Assembly: GCA_016584305.1 (NCBI GenBank)
Contig: JACEEZ010018265.1
Span: forward strand, 1-64,000
DNA: 64,000 nucleotides
Reading direction: 5' to 3'
Source: Chionoecetes opilio
Taxonomy: Eukaryota; Arthropoda; Malacostraca; Decapoda; Majidae
This document shows positions 1-13,968 of this stretch, in pieces. The position numbers and the translations under genes are program-made. Within the stretch, counting starts at the first letter, position 1. Every line of letters starts with the position of its first letter. Below the pieces are notes generated by a model. That model saw only the letters and a list, made by a program, of their open reading frames with translations, ran no database searches and was not told where the DNA came from.

Positions 1-775
1 GGGTCACTTAAATTCTAATTCATTCTCCTGCAAAGTCAAGCGCAATTGGCCTTTCCATTTACTTCCTCCCCTAACACACCAATGTGACCATTCATGTCTC
101 CCATCACAATCACTTTTTTCACTTCTATTCTGTTCTACAAACCTTGCTCAATTCTATACTTCCTTTCATTCTCGGCTCTCGCTCCTGTTCCTTCCACTGT
201 CATGTAACACACTATCACCAAGATCCTTCTCTTCCCTTTCGCACCTTATTTTCCAGACGTACTGCCATGATATCCTCACCCATTTCACACCCTCCTACTC
301 TAGCTCCTCTACATCTATACCTGCTTCCTGCTCACAAGTACTCCCACTCCGCCACCCTTTTTCTGCTGCTTACTTTGCCCCTTGCCGATCATACTGTAAG
401 TCTCAGACCCTAAGTTCAATTCTCTCTCTCATTTGTGTTTCTGTCACTCCAACTACGTCAATGTTCCATTCATTCATTTCTCTGCTGAGTCTTCCATTTT
501 TTCAACATTCCATCCTCTAACATTCACACAGCCCATCCTCACTTTCCCCTTTTTGTTGTCAACAGTCACTCTTTCGCATTTGTCACCCTCTTTTCCCTCA
601 ACTTGCAGAGTCTCTCAGTCGCGCGTATCCACCAAGCATTCTCCCACACATCCGCCTCTCTCCTTCCCGTTTAGGTGCACTTTGTCTCCCTCAAAGACCT
701 CCTGTGGGAGTGCCCCTTTCCAGGTCTATGTTCCCACCTGTTACCTTAAATCCTAATCCTAAGAGTACATAGAAG
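1..775 (-). pseudogene. Decayed non-LTR retrotransposon, endonuclease domain, running off the left edge
   Basis: The plus strand is pyrimidine-rich because it is the complement of a decayed coding region. Read on the minus strand, pieces in shifting frames match the amino half of an APE-type endonuclease of a non-LTR retrotransposon. A VNVRGWNVEKME-like start lies near 515-555, and the catalytic-region motif GDMNGHIG is seen near 80-105. Stops and frame changes separate the pieces, so no protein is made. The reverse transcriptase part would lie left of base 1. Wording resembles the retroelement whose C-terminal part lies at 30.4-31.5 kb, so they may be one family; this is inference. Confidence 0.6.
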
Positions 776-944
776 AACCACACTAAATATGGACATATTT
801 AAAAACATGAAAAAACACAAAAATTCTCAAAATGAAAAGGCAGCTCGCGTAATCATTTAACACACAAACAATAAACAAATTCCTCTTGACATAATAAATG
901 CAGCAATTACATAGTTTCCCCCTTCACAAGACTCACAAGCAGGT

Positions 945-1042
945 GACGCCCCTGCACCCTTCCTCGGGCGCTACAAGCTCCGGGGGACCCCCTCATCCTG
1001 CTAGCCTCACTAGCGACCACGGCCAGAGTCACTCTCCATGGA
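945..1042 (+). repeat. Left flank of foldback insertion, duplicated at about 4,812-4,918
   Basis: About 100 bp (gcaggtgacgcc through the ggccagagtcactc stretch) is repeated at about 4,812-4,918. The sequence right of the foldback element (4,461-4,560) is likewise repeated at about 4,910-5,010. The 4.81-5.01 kb stretch therefore looks like an uninterrupted copy of the insertion site. Bases 776-944 hold no recognisable feature. Confidence 0.6.
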
Positions 1043-2652
1043 CCTACCCATAACTACTCACGGTTTGTTTACTTCGGTGCATTGTGGGGATAAGGCGGGT
1101 CGCCGCGGGTGGCCCTACGAAGGGAAACTACGGCGATGGAAGAATTTAGAGTTATTTGCGCGAAATTGATATTCCAGGTGCTATATTACAGTCTCTGTTC
1201 TGCTGACAACACTATAGAGAAGACCTGAGGTAATGGCTGATGTGCAAGGCTTTTAAACCAAGAAAACAGAGTCACAACAGACCCTCGTAAAAAGGGTAAG
1301 CAACTGGTAGGTAGTAATGTGTCCCTACCACTTGCTTACTTCTAATGAGACTCTGCCTGTGACTGTTTTCCTGGTTTAGAAGCCTTTGCGCATCAACCAT
1401 CACCTCAGGTCTTCTCTATGTTGTCAGCGAGCAGGGAAAATATAGCACCTGGAATATCAATTCGCCCAAAACACTCTAAATTTTTTTCATCGTCGTAGTC
1501 TTCTTTTTGGGTAGGTTGTACATATTCAGGGTTAGATAGTATTAAAATACCTTATTAATTGAGTTCCTTTGTTGTCTTTCCTCATAATAAGTGGGGGTAC
1601 ATCATGGTTTAAGTGTCACTTGACGAGCCAATAATACTCTTGAGTCTATACCAACACATCACCAACCTTTGCTTTCATTTATCTTATTACTCCATCCAAA
1701 AAAGTTGCATAACACCGTGACATTACCCATCCTTGCCTCATGGTATACCTGGTACTGTCGTCTACCGATATTTTTCTCCCTACAAAAATCGGGAAAAACT
1801 CGCCGACGGTAATGGCTAGTTTAGATTTTTGCTTTGATTTATCTCATTACTCCATCCAAAACAAGTTGCATAACCACGGTGACTTTACCCATCCTTGCCT
1901 CATGGAAACCTGGTACTCTCGTCTACCGAAATGCTTCGTCCCTACATAAATCAGGGAAACCTCCCCAAACGGTAATGGTTGGTTAGTGGTAATAATGGAC
2001 GAGATTTTGCGCGGTCGTTTTCAGAGACACAGACGGGGTTTTTTTTTGGGCCTACAATAGGTGTTGTTTTAATTGAGATAGTTTTTTTATGCGCAAACCC
2101 TTTAAAAAAAAATAAAAAAAAAAAAATGAAACAACCTAACCTTATAGGTTTTAATAAAACCTAACATAACCTTAACCACAAAGTATACCTAACTATAGGT
2201 TATAGGTTTCATTAAAAACCTAAAAGACCAGATTCAGTGTTTTTAATGGAAAGGGTACCATAAAATTCTTTTTTTTTTTTTTTTTTTTTATGGGTTTGCA
2301 CAAAATAAAACCACCCTCCATTAGAACAAGCACCTATTGTAGGCCAAGAAAAAATAGTCGGTGTCTCTGAAAACGACCACGAAACTCTCGCCCATTATTA
2401 CCAGGTTGGGTTAGGTAAAACAGTGAGGTTAGGAATTCATAATCACAGGTAAAGCTTATTAGTTTGCATACATACTCTACTCCATACACACTTTTTAAAC
2501 CCCTTCAATACATCCCACATTCCCCCCCAGTCTACTCTGTCATATGATTTGGTATTAGTCCCGATGAACACCGAACTCACTTAGTGGACGAAACTATTTT
2601 TTTCTGGTGTGTTTTTATGGTGTTTGAATGAATCTGCTAACCGTTTCTGTCG

Positions 2653-2683
<31 letters not shown>

Positions 2684-2756
2684 CCAAAAATGAACCAAAC
2701 ATTTTAACCTAAACCTAACCTAACCTTTACCTATACCTAACCTAACCTTTACCTAA

Positions 2757-2805
<49 letters not shown>

Positions 2806-4449
2806 ATAATAAATAAAATAAAATAAAAATTGCCACAGAAATGGTTAGGGAGATTCATTCAAAACACATAAAAACACACCAGAAAAAAATAGTTTCGTCC
2901 ACCAAAGTGAGTTCGGTGTTCATCGGGACTAATACCAAATCATATGACCCGAGTAACTGGGAGGGAATGGTTTGGGGTGTATTGAAGGGTTAAAGAGTGT
3001 GTATGGAGTGGAGTATGTATGCATAACTAATAAGCTTTTACCTGTGATTATGAATACCTAACCTAACTGACCTAACTAATGGTAACCTAACCTGGTTATA
3101 ATGGACGAGAGTTTCGCGGTAGTTTTCAGAGACACCGACTATTTTTTCTTGACCTTTCAATAGGTGCTTGTTCTAATGGAGATAGTTTTATTTTGTGCAA
3201 ACCCATAAAAAAAAAAAAAAAAAAAAAAAAATTTTATGGTACCGTTTCCATTAAAAACACTGAATCTGGGTCTTTTAGGTTTTTAAAGAAACCTATAACC
3301 CATAGGTTAGGTATACTTTGTGGTTAAGGTTAGGTTAGATTTCATTAAAACCTATAAGGTTAGGTTGTTTCATTTTTTTTTTTTTTTTTAGTGGGTTTGC
3401 GCAAAAAAAAAAATCTCCTTAAAAACAAGCACCTATTGTAGGCCAAGAAAAAATAGTTTTTGTCTCTGAAAAAGACCGCGCAACCCCTCGTCCATTATTA
3501 CCCCTAACCTAACCATTACCGTCGGCGAGGTTTCCCTGATTTATGTAGGGACGGCATTTCGGTAGACGACAGTACCAGGTACCATGAGGGCAAGGGTGGG
3601 TAATGTCACCGTTTGGGTTTTGCCAAATTGTTTATGGATGGAGTAATGAGATAAATCGAAGCAAAATCTAACCTAGCCATTACCGTCGGGGAGTTTTCCC
3701 GATTTGTGTAGGGAAAAAAAATATCGGTAGACGACAGTACCAGGTATATCATGAGGCAAGGATGGGTAATGTCACGGTGGTTATGCACTTGTTTTGGATG
3801 AGTAATAAGATAAATGAAAGCAAAGGTTGGTGATGTTTGGGATAGACTCAAGAGTATTTAAATTTGGGTCGTCAAGTAACACTTAAACCATGATGTACCA
3901 CTACTTATTATGAGGAAAGACAACAAAAGGAACTCAATTATAAGGTATTTTAATACATCATAACAATAAATATGTACAACCCACAAAGAGAAACTACGAC
4001 GATGAAAAAAGTTCGAGTTTGTTTGGGGGAAATTGATATTCCAGGTGCTATATTTCCGTGCTCGCTGACAACATAGAGAAGAACCTGAGGTGATGATTGA
4101 TGTGCAAAGGCTTTTTAAACCAGGAAAAAACAGTCCCAAACAGACCTCTCATTAAGAAGTAAGCAAGTGGTAGGGACAATTACGTACCTACCAGTTGCTT
4201 ACCTTTGACGAGGCTCGTTATGACTCTGTTTTCTTGGTTTAAGCCCCCACATCAGCCATTACCTCAGGTCTTCCCTATAGTGTTGTCAGCGAGAACAGAG
4301 CACTGTAATATAGCACCTGGAATATCAATTTCGCGCAAAATAACTCTAAATTCTTCCATCGCCGTAGTTTTCCCTTCGTAGGGCCACCCGCGGCGACCCC
4401 GCCTTATCCCCACAATGCACCGATGTAAACAAATCATGACGTAGTTATG
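1043..4449. mobile_element. Foldback (palindromic) element, copy 1, most complete
   Basis: The whole 3.4 kb is one imperfect palindrome with arms of about 1.6 kb. The outer left end (cggtttgtttac, cggtgcattgtggggataag) is the reverse complement of the outer right end near 4,400-4,449, and matching continues inwards through the arms. Each arm contains a ~165-bp internal duplication (copies around 1,690 and 1,855 on the left, mirrored at 3,540-3,800) and TTAGG-type tracts. The centre (about 2,660-2,820) is poly-T, CCTAA-type repeats and poly-A. No protein is encoded. The flanks suggest a short CCATTGG-like target duplication (1,037-1,041 and 4,458-4,464), but it is not exact. A truncated copy lies at 24.85-27.8 kb. 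Confidence 0.75.
2640..2830. repeat. Palindrome centre: poly-T, CCTAA-type telomere-like repeats, poly-A
   Basis: A ~29-nt T run, then about ten imperfect ACCTAA/ACCTTT units, then a ~43-nt A run. CCTAA/TTAGG is the usual arthropod telomere unit. It recurs throughout the foldback arms and elsewhere in the window, so it is interstitial rather than a chromosome end. Confidence 0.7.
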
Positions 4450-5699
4450 TCTGGGGCCCATTGGCTCCGTGGTTCCCCAAGGGCGCCACACAAACCCCCC
4501 CCTCTTCCCTGGGGGTTGCCTCTGAGGTACCCGCGGCCAAGAGCCACACTCTATTAGCCCGCGAGCTCCCCCCCCCGCCCCCCCCGCAGGCCCAACCTGC
4601 GGCTAACACATTCCACCCCCACCTGCACCCACTTTTGCAGGCAAACCGCACAGCGTGCGTCACCCCTCGCCACTTCTACCTCACACAACACCCCCACTAG
4701 CTTGTAAACTACAAGTCCCTCCATCACCATCCGCCAACCGCTCCTGCAGCGTTTGGGATGGTCACACAGGCAGCCCTTCTCTTCCCTCCCTCGCGAGACT
4801 CGGGAAGCAGGTGACGCCCCAGCACCCTTCCTCAGGCGCTACAAGCTCCCAGGGGACCCTCCTCACCCCCTGGCTAGCTTATAGCGACCACGGCCAAGAG
4901 TCACTCCCCCTTGGCTCCGTGGTCCCAAGGGCCCCAAAAAAACCCCCCCCTTTTCCCTGGGGGTCCCCTCTGAGGTACCCGCGGCCAAGAGCCCCCACTC
5001 TTTGACCCGCGACTCCCCCCCGCAAAAAGCTGCCCAGTCCCCGCTGTGGTAAAGGGCCCGCCACGACCATCCCCCGAAGGCCCATGCCCCCGCGCAGAAC
5101 CCCGGGGTTGACGATGGGGCCCGGACCTAGCAGCCACCCCCCTTGCGGGGGGCCCACTGGGGTAAAAGGGGCACGTCGGTGTCTTCCTCCAACGAAAAGG
5201 GCCCTTTTTACTGCCCCCTGCCCCGCTTCGGCGGGGGGGGGCCCCCCCCCTGCGCTCGCCACCCCCTCAGGCGTAGCATGGGGCGGGTTTATGGGGCCTT
5301 CACCCCCCCTCCGAGGTTTTCGAGACCCCTGTGGCTGCCCCGCTTCCCTCCCCTCCCCCACCTTGGCCCCCTTTTTTCACCCGGGGGCGGCCGGCCTGCC
5401 TTAAACCCGTGGGTTTTTTGGCCCGCACCTCCCGGGGAGGGGTCGGGCCCCCAGGGGTAGGGCCCCCTTCCCCACTTTTTACCCCCCGGGGGGTTTTCTT
5501 AAACCGGGGTTGAAAGCGGGGCCCCCCTTCAGCCTTTTGGGGGTTTTTTTTTTGGTCCGCACCTCCCGGGGAGTGTCGGGCCCCCGGGGGTAGGGCCCCT
5601 TCCCACGTTCACCCCCCCGGGGGGCCCCCCCAGCCGGTGCAGCAGGCCGCCCTTCACTCGTGGGGGGCGGATCCGTCACGGGCCGGAGTGCCCAGACCC
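4450..5699. other. GC-rich tract without a convincing gene
   Basis: Very C/G-rich sequence in which long open frames occur on several strands at once, as expected from low stop-codon frequency. From about 4,905 the homopolymer-smear error style of copy A begins. A ~135-bp unit is repeated near 5,423 and 5,559 (both contain gcacctcccgggga). No domain is recognisable in any frame. Confidence 0.5.
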
Positions 5700-8644
5700 C
5701 AGCGCGGTCCTTCCCTCCGGAAAAAGGCAGAGGGGGGGGCCCGAAGAGCGGGGGAATGGGGGCCGGCGCCCCCTTTTTTCCCAAGCCAGCGGGAGGGAAC
5801 GCCGGGCCCCGACCCCCGCCTTTTCGCCAACCCCCCAAAGAAGGCAGGGCAGTGAGCAGGCTTACCCCGAAAACGGGCCTCCGTGCGGGCGTACAGGGGG
5901 TAAGGACCCCTTCTTCACTGCCCCTGCTGCGGGCCGCCTTTTCGTCACCTCCTGAAAAAGGCATGGCAGTGACCCACGCGTTTACCCGCAACAGCCCCCC
6001 GCTGCTGCGTCACAGGGGAGTAAGGACACTTCTTCACTGCCCCCTGCTGACGGGGGCCCCCCAAACCCTTCGTCAGGTCCTCCCCCGGGCATGCCTGTCC
6101 CTCGTAATTTAAGCCTCTCTTCTTTTTGTTTCTTAATTTCAAACTATGCTTTTCCATTTTTTCTCCCCTTTTAACAATCCCCTTTTTCCAAATTTCCCTT
6201 TTCCTCTTTCCCTTAAATTTTCATTATTTTAAACCATTATTTCTACCCTTTTCTCAGTGTTCTCCTTTTCCCCGGGTCCTTTCTAATTGTCTCTCCCATT
6301 TCTCTAATCATGTCCTAATCATTAAAAAAACGCGCCCCCGAGGCCATTTCCTTAGTGACGTCACAAGGCTTCCCCTTTCCCCTCCACCCCTTTTTCCCCT
6401 CCCCATCCCCTTTTTTAACCACGGGGCCACACCGCCTTTCCCGGCCCTCGGGGTTAATTACAAATTTACCCAAAATTCGACACAGTGTTACGCCCCTGGT
6501 AGTAGGTTCTGCTTCTAACTGATCAGTATTGTGCACCGCCCTCTTTAACCTAACCACAAGATTTACCTGTTTTTTTATTTTACCCCACAAGGCCCCCGGG
6601 TCAAAAAAACCCCTTTTATTCCCTAATTACAAGGGCCGGGTTTAGACTTCCCGGGGCCCGAGTAAGGGTAATGTAAAAATTTAGTCACTCCCCCAAGGCG
6701 GAAAAAGGGGAAATGAAGAACACCCACTGTACAAAACCCTATTTTACTACACAAAAAATCACACAAAAAACACCCCCGGGGGAGGCGCCGAAGGAACAAC
6801 ACTCATTTACACTTGTCCTTTTTAACAAAAAAAGGTTTACACACAGGGATTTAAGGGAGAGGTACCCCGGGGCCTCCCCCCCGGTGAGGCATTTCCCAGC
6901 TACTGGACAAACATGACAAAAAGGCGCTGACGCAAGGCGCTCCCCCGTCCCCGCCGCGCTCCAGACTCCCCCCCGGTTCTTTTCCTCTCGTTTGGTTTCT
7001 CAGTTTTCCCCCTAACGAAGCAAGGCGCCCTTCAGGAGGCCCCGGGCCCGTTCTCCCCCAACGCGAAAACCCTCTTGCTCCCCCCTTGCGGCCCAGGACT
7101 ATTCTGTCGCTACCCTCCCACCCTCTTTTACCCCCCCTTTATGTCTGCCACGCCCCCTACCCCCAACCAAGAGGGTTCTGAAAGCTCATGCTGCCCCCTT
7201 TACAATCAACCCCGGCAAATGCCCGTAAAACCCCCTTTGTCTGTGTGCAGAGGAAACCCCCCTCACGCGGGCTCTCGCTATACAGACACCCCACTACAGC
7301 CCACCCTCGCTTCCCCGCTCCTTTACCCCAAAAAAACAAAACCCATACACCCCCTCTTTTCGCGTAAAACACAGACCCACTCAACCAGACACATACACCC
7401 CCAGACACAAAAAAGGGAAACTTTATTATTGCGTTGCAAAAAACTAAAACATATTTTTCTCAATCACAGTAGCATCTTCGCATTTTTCTCGCCGGGGACT
7501 CATATATGGTATTTTTTCCACAAAGGTTGAGTGAAAAAGAATTCTTGGAGAGCACGTATGAGAGAGAAGGAGGGCAGGGGCCCCTCAGTGATGGGGGACA
7601 CCGTTTTTGAATTTTGATGCAGAGGGGGAAAGAGGGGAAAATAAAAACCCCTTTTGAACACTATAAACGAGAACCCCGCCCAAAAAAAGGTTTCACCGAT
7701 ATTTTCCCTCGCCATACTAAATTGTTGGTACCCTTTCCACCAAGTTAGTGAAAAAAGAACCCTTTGGGGAGAGCACGTATGGGGAATGAGAAGCAGGGGG
7801 CCCCTCATTGTTTTGGGGGACCCCCGTATGAATGTGATGAAGAGAGGGGAAAGGGGTTTAAAAACCCCCTAAAAACCCAAAAACCCGAGAACGCCAGCCC
7901 AAAAGGTTTCTCCGACAGCATCCGCTGGGGACCCCCAAATTTCAAGCTCAAATTTAAAAATTTGGGCGGACCCAAGGGGTGGAGGAGGCGCCGGGTTCGG
8001 GGAGGTTGGGGGGGGCCGCCAAAAAAGGGCGAGCGTTTTGTTAATATGCACCCCGGCGGCATTTCCCGTTCTCTATGCGAGTACCCGAGGGGAAGACGTT
8101 TGGTTTGTGGGTTCCGAAACTAACCATAAGTTTTTCTGGGAAAAATACCCTCTTTGTGTTTCCCAAAACAAAGGTTCAAAAATGATTTTCCGGGGGTGGT
8201 CTGAGGGGAAAGAATTGAGGGTGCGACCCGGGTTTAAAAACTCCCCTCTCAAACCCCGGGGGCCCAGGGGACTGGGGTGGTCCTTCGAGGGACCCCCGAG
8301 CCCCCCCAACCCCAACAGAGGGTGGGCCGCTCTGCGGGGGTTTGAAAAGTCATGAAAAACAACAATGGCCCCCCAAAAACAGAGCCCGAATTGAGAAAAA
8401 ATTTATGCTTTTTTCCTGCCGATTACAGTCGAAAGACTGCAATTTTACCCTGCAGCAGGCATTAAACATGCACTGTTAAGTACTGAAATGGAGCCTCCTT
8501 AAAATTTATAATAAAAAATACATTTAAAATGGGAAAGGTGAAAATTTTAGGGAAATAAGGGGGTCCAATAAAAACAGTGGGGGGAAATACATTTTTTCAA
8601 TTCAAAATTTAATCCCTTTTAGAGGTAGGGGGTTCCCCAAAAAA

Positions 8645-8943
8645 GGCAGGCACCGCCGGGGACAAACCCCAAAGCCCTTTCCCCATTTCCGGGCGGACGT
8701 CCCTACCGTTACACTACGGTCGCCTCCCGGTGACAACCCACAAATTCCCCCCCCAAAGGGCCCCCCCCGGGGCCCAGTCCGGAGAATGTGTACCCCCCCT
8801 TCCCCGGACCTTTATTTCAGGGCCCCATGTTAGAGGTGGGGGGTTTTTTCCCCTAAAAAAAAGGCAGGCACCGCTCGGGGTTTCGAACCCGAGCCCTTTC
8901 CCCAACTTCCCGGGCAAAAGTGCTCCCGTTACACTACGGCGCC
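8645..8943 (-). other. Degraded copies of the two tRNA-like units (copy A)
   Basis: Units at 8,645-8,728 and 8,862-8,943 correspond to the cleaner tRNA-like units at 20,158 and 20,356. Inflated runs destroy the stems, so these are not functional tRNA genes as written. Confidence 0.55.
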
Positions 8944-11900
8944 CCCGGTGACAACCCAAAACAATCCCCTTATAAAGCTTTAGGTTTTCCTAGTTTTTTT
9001 TTGGTATATGTGCCATTTTTAAAACCAAACAAGACCCGGTGGTTTTATATTGAACGTTTCTTTCGCATCAAAAGGAGTATTTCAACCCCCCCCTTTAGCC
9101 GGCAGGGTATATGTGCATTTTAAAAACCAATACAGGGCCGCGGGTTAAGTATTTGAACTTTTGTTCTCATCGCTAAGGATTTATTTAAAAAACCCTAAAA
9201 AAAAATAAAAAGGGTGGTCGGGGGGGAGTGAGGTAAGGGGGTTAATCAATGCCAGGTTAGGTTTGTTAAATTAGTGGGGGGTTTTGGTTTGAGAGCAGCC
9301 CCCCAAATTTATGCCAGGAGGGGGGTAGGGGGTTTAAAAATGCACTTTTACCCCCGGGCAAGAATAAGAAAAAAAAAAAACCCAAGGGGGTTGGGGGTTT
9401 CCAAAAAACCCCCGGGCCCTCAGTAAAGCTAAAGGTTATGAAAAAATGCCCAGGTTAGTTTAGGTTAGTTAGGTCTGGGGGGGTGTAGCCCCGGAGTGTG
9501 AAAAAAAAACCCCCTAGGAAAAAACCCCCTGGGGACAAAACCCCCCTTAAATCAAAATTTTTTCATTTTTTATTTGATTTATGAACATTTCCCCTGAAAA
9601 TTGTAAAATATTACATTTTAAATATATCCCGGGGGTTTTTGATGGGAAGGGTTTTGAAAATTTTGGGAAAAGTTTTTCCTATAGTCCCGAGAAAACAATT
9701 TCCCCCCCCCCGCTGACCCAATAAGGGGCGAAAATCCCAAATTTTTAAGAAAAATTAGAAACCACTACTGTTTTGGGATGAAACCACTGAAGATGTACGC
9801 AGTAGTTTAAGCATGACTGTAAAAATCTTCCCTTTTTCAGGGGTTGTTTATGCTTTGTATCTGCAAGTATTTTCCGATTTAAAAATTCCCACTACTGGGT
9901 TTTTTTTTTTGGGGGCGAGGGACGACGGCGGGGGACACTCAAAAACCATAAAACTAGATGGGGCCCCAGTGAAAGCCCTTTATAAACCGTCCCCACTCGG
10001 TTGTATTTTTTTTGTAATTTTTTCATTTAAAAGCCAACTAGACCAGTTTGAAGAAAAAAAAATTTACAGACTCTCCAGACCCCCCCCTTTCTAAAATTCC
10101 GGAAATCATGGATGTAAGAAATCAACGCCCCCAAACCCCTCGAAAAAAAAAAAAAAAAAACCCGTTTGCCCTGGCGACTTAAGTTTTATCTAGGGTTTAA
10201 CATGGGGATTTACGGAAATCAGGTAGCCCAAAACAATGTTCGGGTGGAGGTGAACAAACACAAAAAAAGTTTATAATATTTTTCATGTTTACTTCAGTAA
10301 AAAAATTGTTTTAAATTATATTTTTTCTTTTTAATTTTTAAATGGTTTTAAAAATGAGGGGGTTTTTTTTCCTATTTCGTACCTTAGTTTAGGGGGTTTC
10401 GCCCCAAGGAGTTTTTGGTCCTAGGGGGTTTTGCCCGGGGGGGGTTTTTTCCGGGGGGGGGGTTTTGCTGGCCCCCCAGCCCCGCCAGTTAGGTAAATCG
10501 GGGGAAAAAGAACAAAGGCCCCCCCCTTATCTTTTTTTTTATACCCAAAAAAAATTTGGGGCCCATGGGGGGAAAAACCCGGGGTTTTTGGGGGGGAGCA
10601 CACACATAGGGGAAATTGGCCCCCAAAAAAAAAAAACCCCAAAAACTAGGGATTTTTCCCTATTTCATGAATTTATGGGGAAAATTTTTCCCCTTGATTA
10701 AGTTGGGGTAACTGGGGAAAATTTCCCCCTATTTTGGGGAAAATTCTTTTGTGGGGGACCCCATTTTTCCCCTTATGAGTATGCTCCTTTTGGGGGGAGA
10801 ACACTTTACAAGGGGAAAAAATATTTCCCCGAAAAAGCCATGAACTGGGGAGTTTTCCCTATTTTAAAGGGGTTTTTTTTGTGGGGGGGCCATATTTCCC
10901 TAGTGTGTGCTCCCCCCCCAAAAAAAACCCCGGTTTTCCCACCATGCCCCCCAAAAGTTGGGGGGTATAAAAAGGAAGAAAAAGGGTTTGACCCTTTTAT
11001 TCTAAAGGGACAAACTCTACAGCCCAAAACCCCTAGCACCCTTTCTTCCCCCCCCCTCGTGCTGGCACAAACCCAAACCTAACCTAAGGGGGGGGCTCCC
11101 CCCCCTCGCCCAACCCCCTGGGTTTATACCTACAAATTAGTTTCCCGCCCTACTTTCTAAAACTGTCGCCCATTGCGCATATTGCTGGACCTTTTTTTTC
11201 TCAAGAACCCGGGAAATTTAATAGGGGGCCCCATGTGGGCAAAGTAAGGATCGGCACTCATTAAAAAAAAAACAGAGTGTTAAGGACGTAAGATAATACG
11301 TAGAGAAACATTTGGGTAAGCTTAGCTTTGGACCCCTTTGGGTTTTCAGTTTTTCCCGCCATTTTTATTTCAAAAAGGGGTTTTGGTCAATATTTATTTT
11401 GGGTTTTGAAATTGCAATTTACCAAATTTTCTTTTGTTTTAAATTTCAATTTTTTTATACCTTGTTTTATACAAAAAATACTGTATCCCCTTAATCTTAA
11501 ATCCCCTTTTTCACCCACCAGTTAAGGTAGGTTGGGTTATTAGGTAAGAATGGAATTTTATTGGTTATATTTTTATAGTTAGGGTGAAAAACGGGCCCGG
11601 GCCCTGGGTGGCGGAGGAGGGATTTCAGCCCCCAGATGTTTAATATGTTTGGGAGCAATGATATGGGGATAATACGATTGATAATAATTTAAAAGACGTA
11701 CTAAACAATCCAGATTTTATTAGTTGGGAAAAATAGTTTTCTTAGCAATTTATTTAGTTTAGGTAAATTGAATTTTAAATTTAAATTAAAACAATAATGT
11801 TTTTACAAAACAAAAAATATTAAAAAAAATGGGGAGTTCTTCGTTTCAGATTGGGCCCGTTGCTGTAAAAAAAATGCCTTCAGATTTCTCTATAAGTGGC

Positions 11901-13479
11901 AGGTTTGCTATTAAATGTGTACATAAAATCTAGAGGGTTAAAGGGGGAAAAACAATTGGGATATACATAACAGGGATTTTTTAAACACTGTAATCTGACA
12001 TTTTAGCGAAAAAAATGAAAACATTTGGCAAAAACATATTAACAAGTCAATTTTTTATTTCAAATTTTATCTGCCTTTTTTTGTTTGACGGGTTCCCGTT
12101 CTTGACGTGATATTAAATTTCACAATTTAAAATTTAAAAAAGCTTTTACCCCGTTTTCGGATTCAGAGTTACATACCCGGTGGGTTTTTGGTGGTATCCA
12201 ACAAGAATACACTTTTTCTTCAAAATTTTAAATTTTTTCCAAGGGAACTGTTACAAAAAATTTCCGCTTTGTCGAGGGTTTCCCCGTCGGCGGGAAAGGG
12301 CCAGTTTGGGGTTTCTTTCAGAATTCCCCATTGGCGACAGTTTCATAAAAGGGGGTCACGTTTTCCCCCACACCCTACCGGGCCCAAAACCCCTATAGTC
12401 GCCACTGCAAAATATATGTCGGTTTGGCGCCATTTTATTACGAATTTTTTTTGCACACTACAGATACATTTAAATTTTATGTTTCCCCCGTGACTAAAGA
12501 GGCATGAAAAGTATATTTTTAGTTTAAATTTTTTTTTTTTGTTTTTTTTTAAAAAAACCCCCCTTTTTTTTCCCCCCCCTTTGGGGACTTCCCCAAATTT
12601 TAGGATTTTTAAATTTAGGAAATTTACCCTTACAAAAAAAAAGTGGGGGGTGGGCCCTTCACTTTGTATGGAGGGAGTTGGGGAGGTTGCCCCCAAATTG
12701 AAACAAAGCCCCTCTAGGGGCAAGGAATTTCAAAAATAAACAAAAAATCCGGTCGAGCTTGGGGCGCCTTTCCTTGGGAAAGGGGGGAGTTTTTAAGGGG
12801 AAACGCCCCCAAAGGTTTTTAAAGGGGCAAAACCCAACGGGCCAAGGATAAATTCTTCTTTAAAAACATTTTTCCCATCTTGGGTGGGCCTTTCCCTGGA
12901 CCAAAACCGGGGGTTTTAAAACTGCAAGGGGCCCAAAAATTTGGATTTGAGGGTTTTCGAAACCCGGGGGAAAAAGGCCGCCAAACCGGTTAAATCTTTT
13001 TCCTTTTAAAGCAACCCTTTTTCCATTGGGGGCGTTAAAGGGGTTTTGGCAGGGGAAAAATTAAGTTTTAAATGGGGCCCGGACCCCGGGAATGATTTTC
13101 CTTTAAACCCCCCCGGAGTGAAACCGGCCGCCAAGAAGCCGGTTTTGGGTTTCGTAAATTTTCCCAAAATCCCTTTTCCCTTTTAAAAATTTAAAGGGTT
13201 GGGAAAATTGGCCCGGGTTTTTTGGGGGAAGTTGGGGTTAAAGGGGGGGGTTTTATGGTTTCCGGGTTTAGGGGGGGGAAGGGAAGCCGCAGCTTCCATT
13301 TACCCCCATTCCCCGGTTGATAAAATAACCAATTAATTGGCCCTTTTTTTCTTTTCGTCAAAAAATATGGTCATAAGGTTTTGGGACTTGCAGAAATAAA
13401 ACTGGCCCTTAAATTTTTGGGGAACCTTTTTTTAAAAATTGTTAAGGGGTAAGGATGGTCCGGGGTTATGTGTAATGGG

Positions 13480-13936
13480 GTTTTTTACCCTCCAAAAATT
13501 TTTTAGGGGAAAAATGTAGGTTTTTAAAAGGGTAGGTTAAGGGTTTTCCCTTTTTTTCTTTCCCCCATTAAAAAAATTGGTAACCCCGGGTGACTTACCA
13601 ACCTTTCCCCATTTCTACCTTTTCTTGTTTACCAAAAACTCCCCCTAAAAAAATTGGGGGAAAACCCCCCGGTAATTTACCCAATTTGCCCAGGTTTCCG
13701 GTCTTTTTGGCACCGATATTTTTTTTTTCCCCCAAAAAATGGGCTTGTTCTAATGGAGGTTTGTTTTTTTGGAAAATTTAAAAAAAAAAAAAAAAATTAA
13801 AAAACACTAAAATTAATTTTAAGCTAAATTCCCCCCCCCTTAAACCAAAAGTCCCTAAAATTTAACCTTAAAGGTTTATTAAAATAAAAGACCCCAGGGC
13901 CCGTTTTTTTTAAAATTTTTGGAAATTTTTTTTCCA

Positions 13937-13968
<32 letters not shown>

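Noticed and set aside
2704..2757. Possible chromosome end because of CCTAA repeats
   Set aside because: Short, degenerate, internal to a foldback element, with ordinary sequence on both sides; the same motif is scattered through the window.
4461..6112. Many long overlapping open frames on both strands in the GC-rich tract
   Set aside because: Frames open in several phases at once, proline/glycine-rich, no domains; expected from GC-rich, stop-poor and run-inflated sequence.
7075..8355. Frames of 100-150 codons in copy A
   Set aside because: Their counterparts in the cleaner copy B are not open in the same way; they result from base errors.
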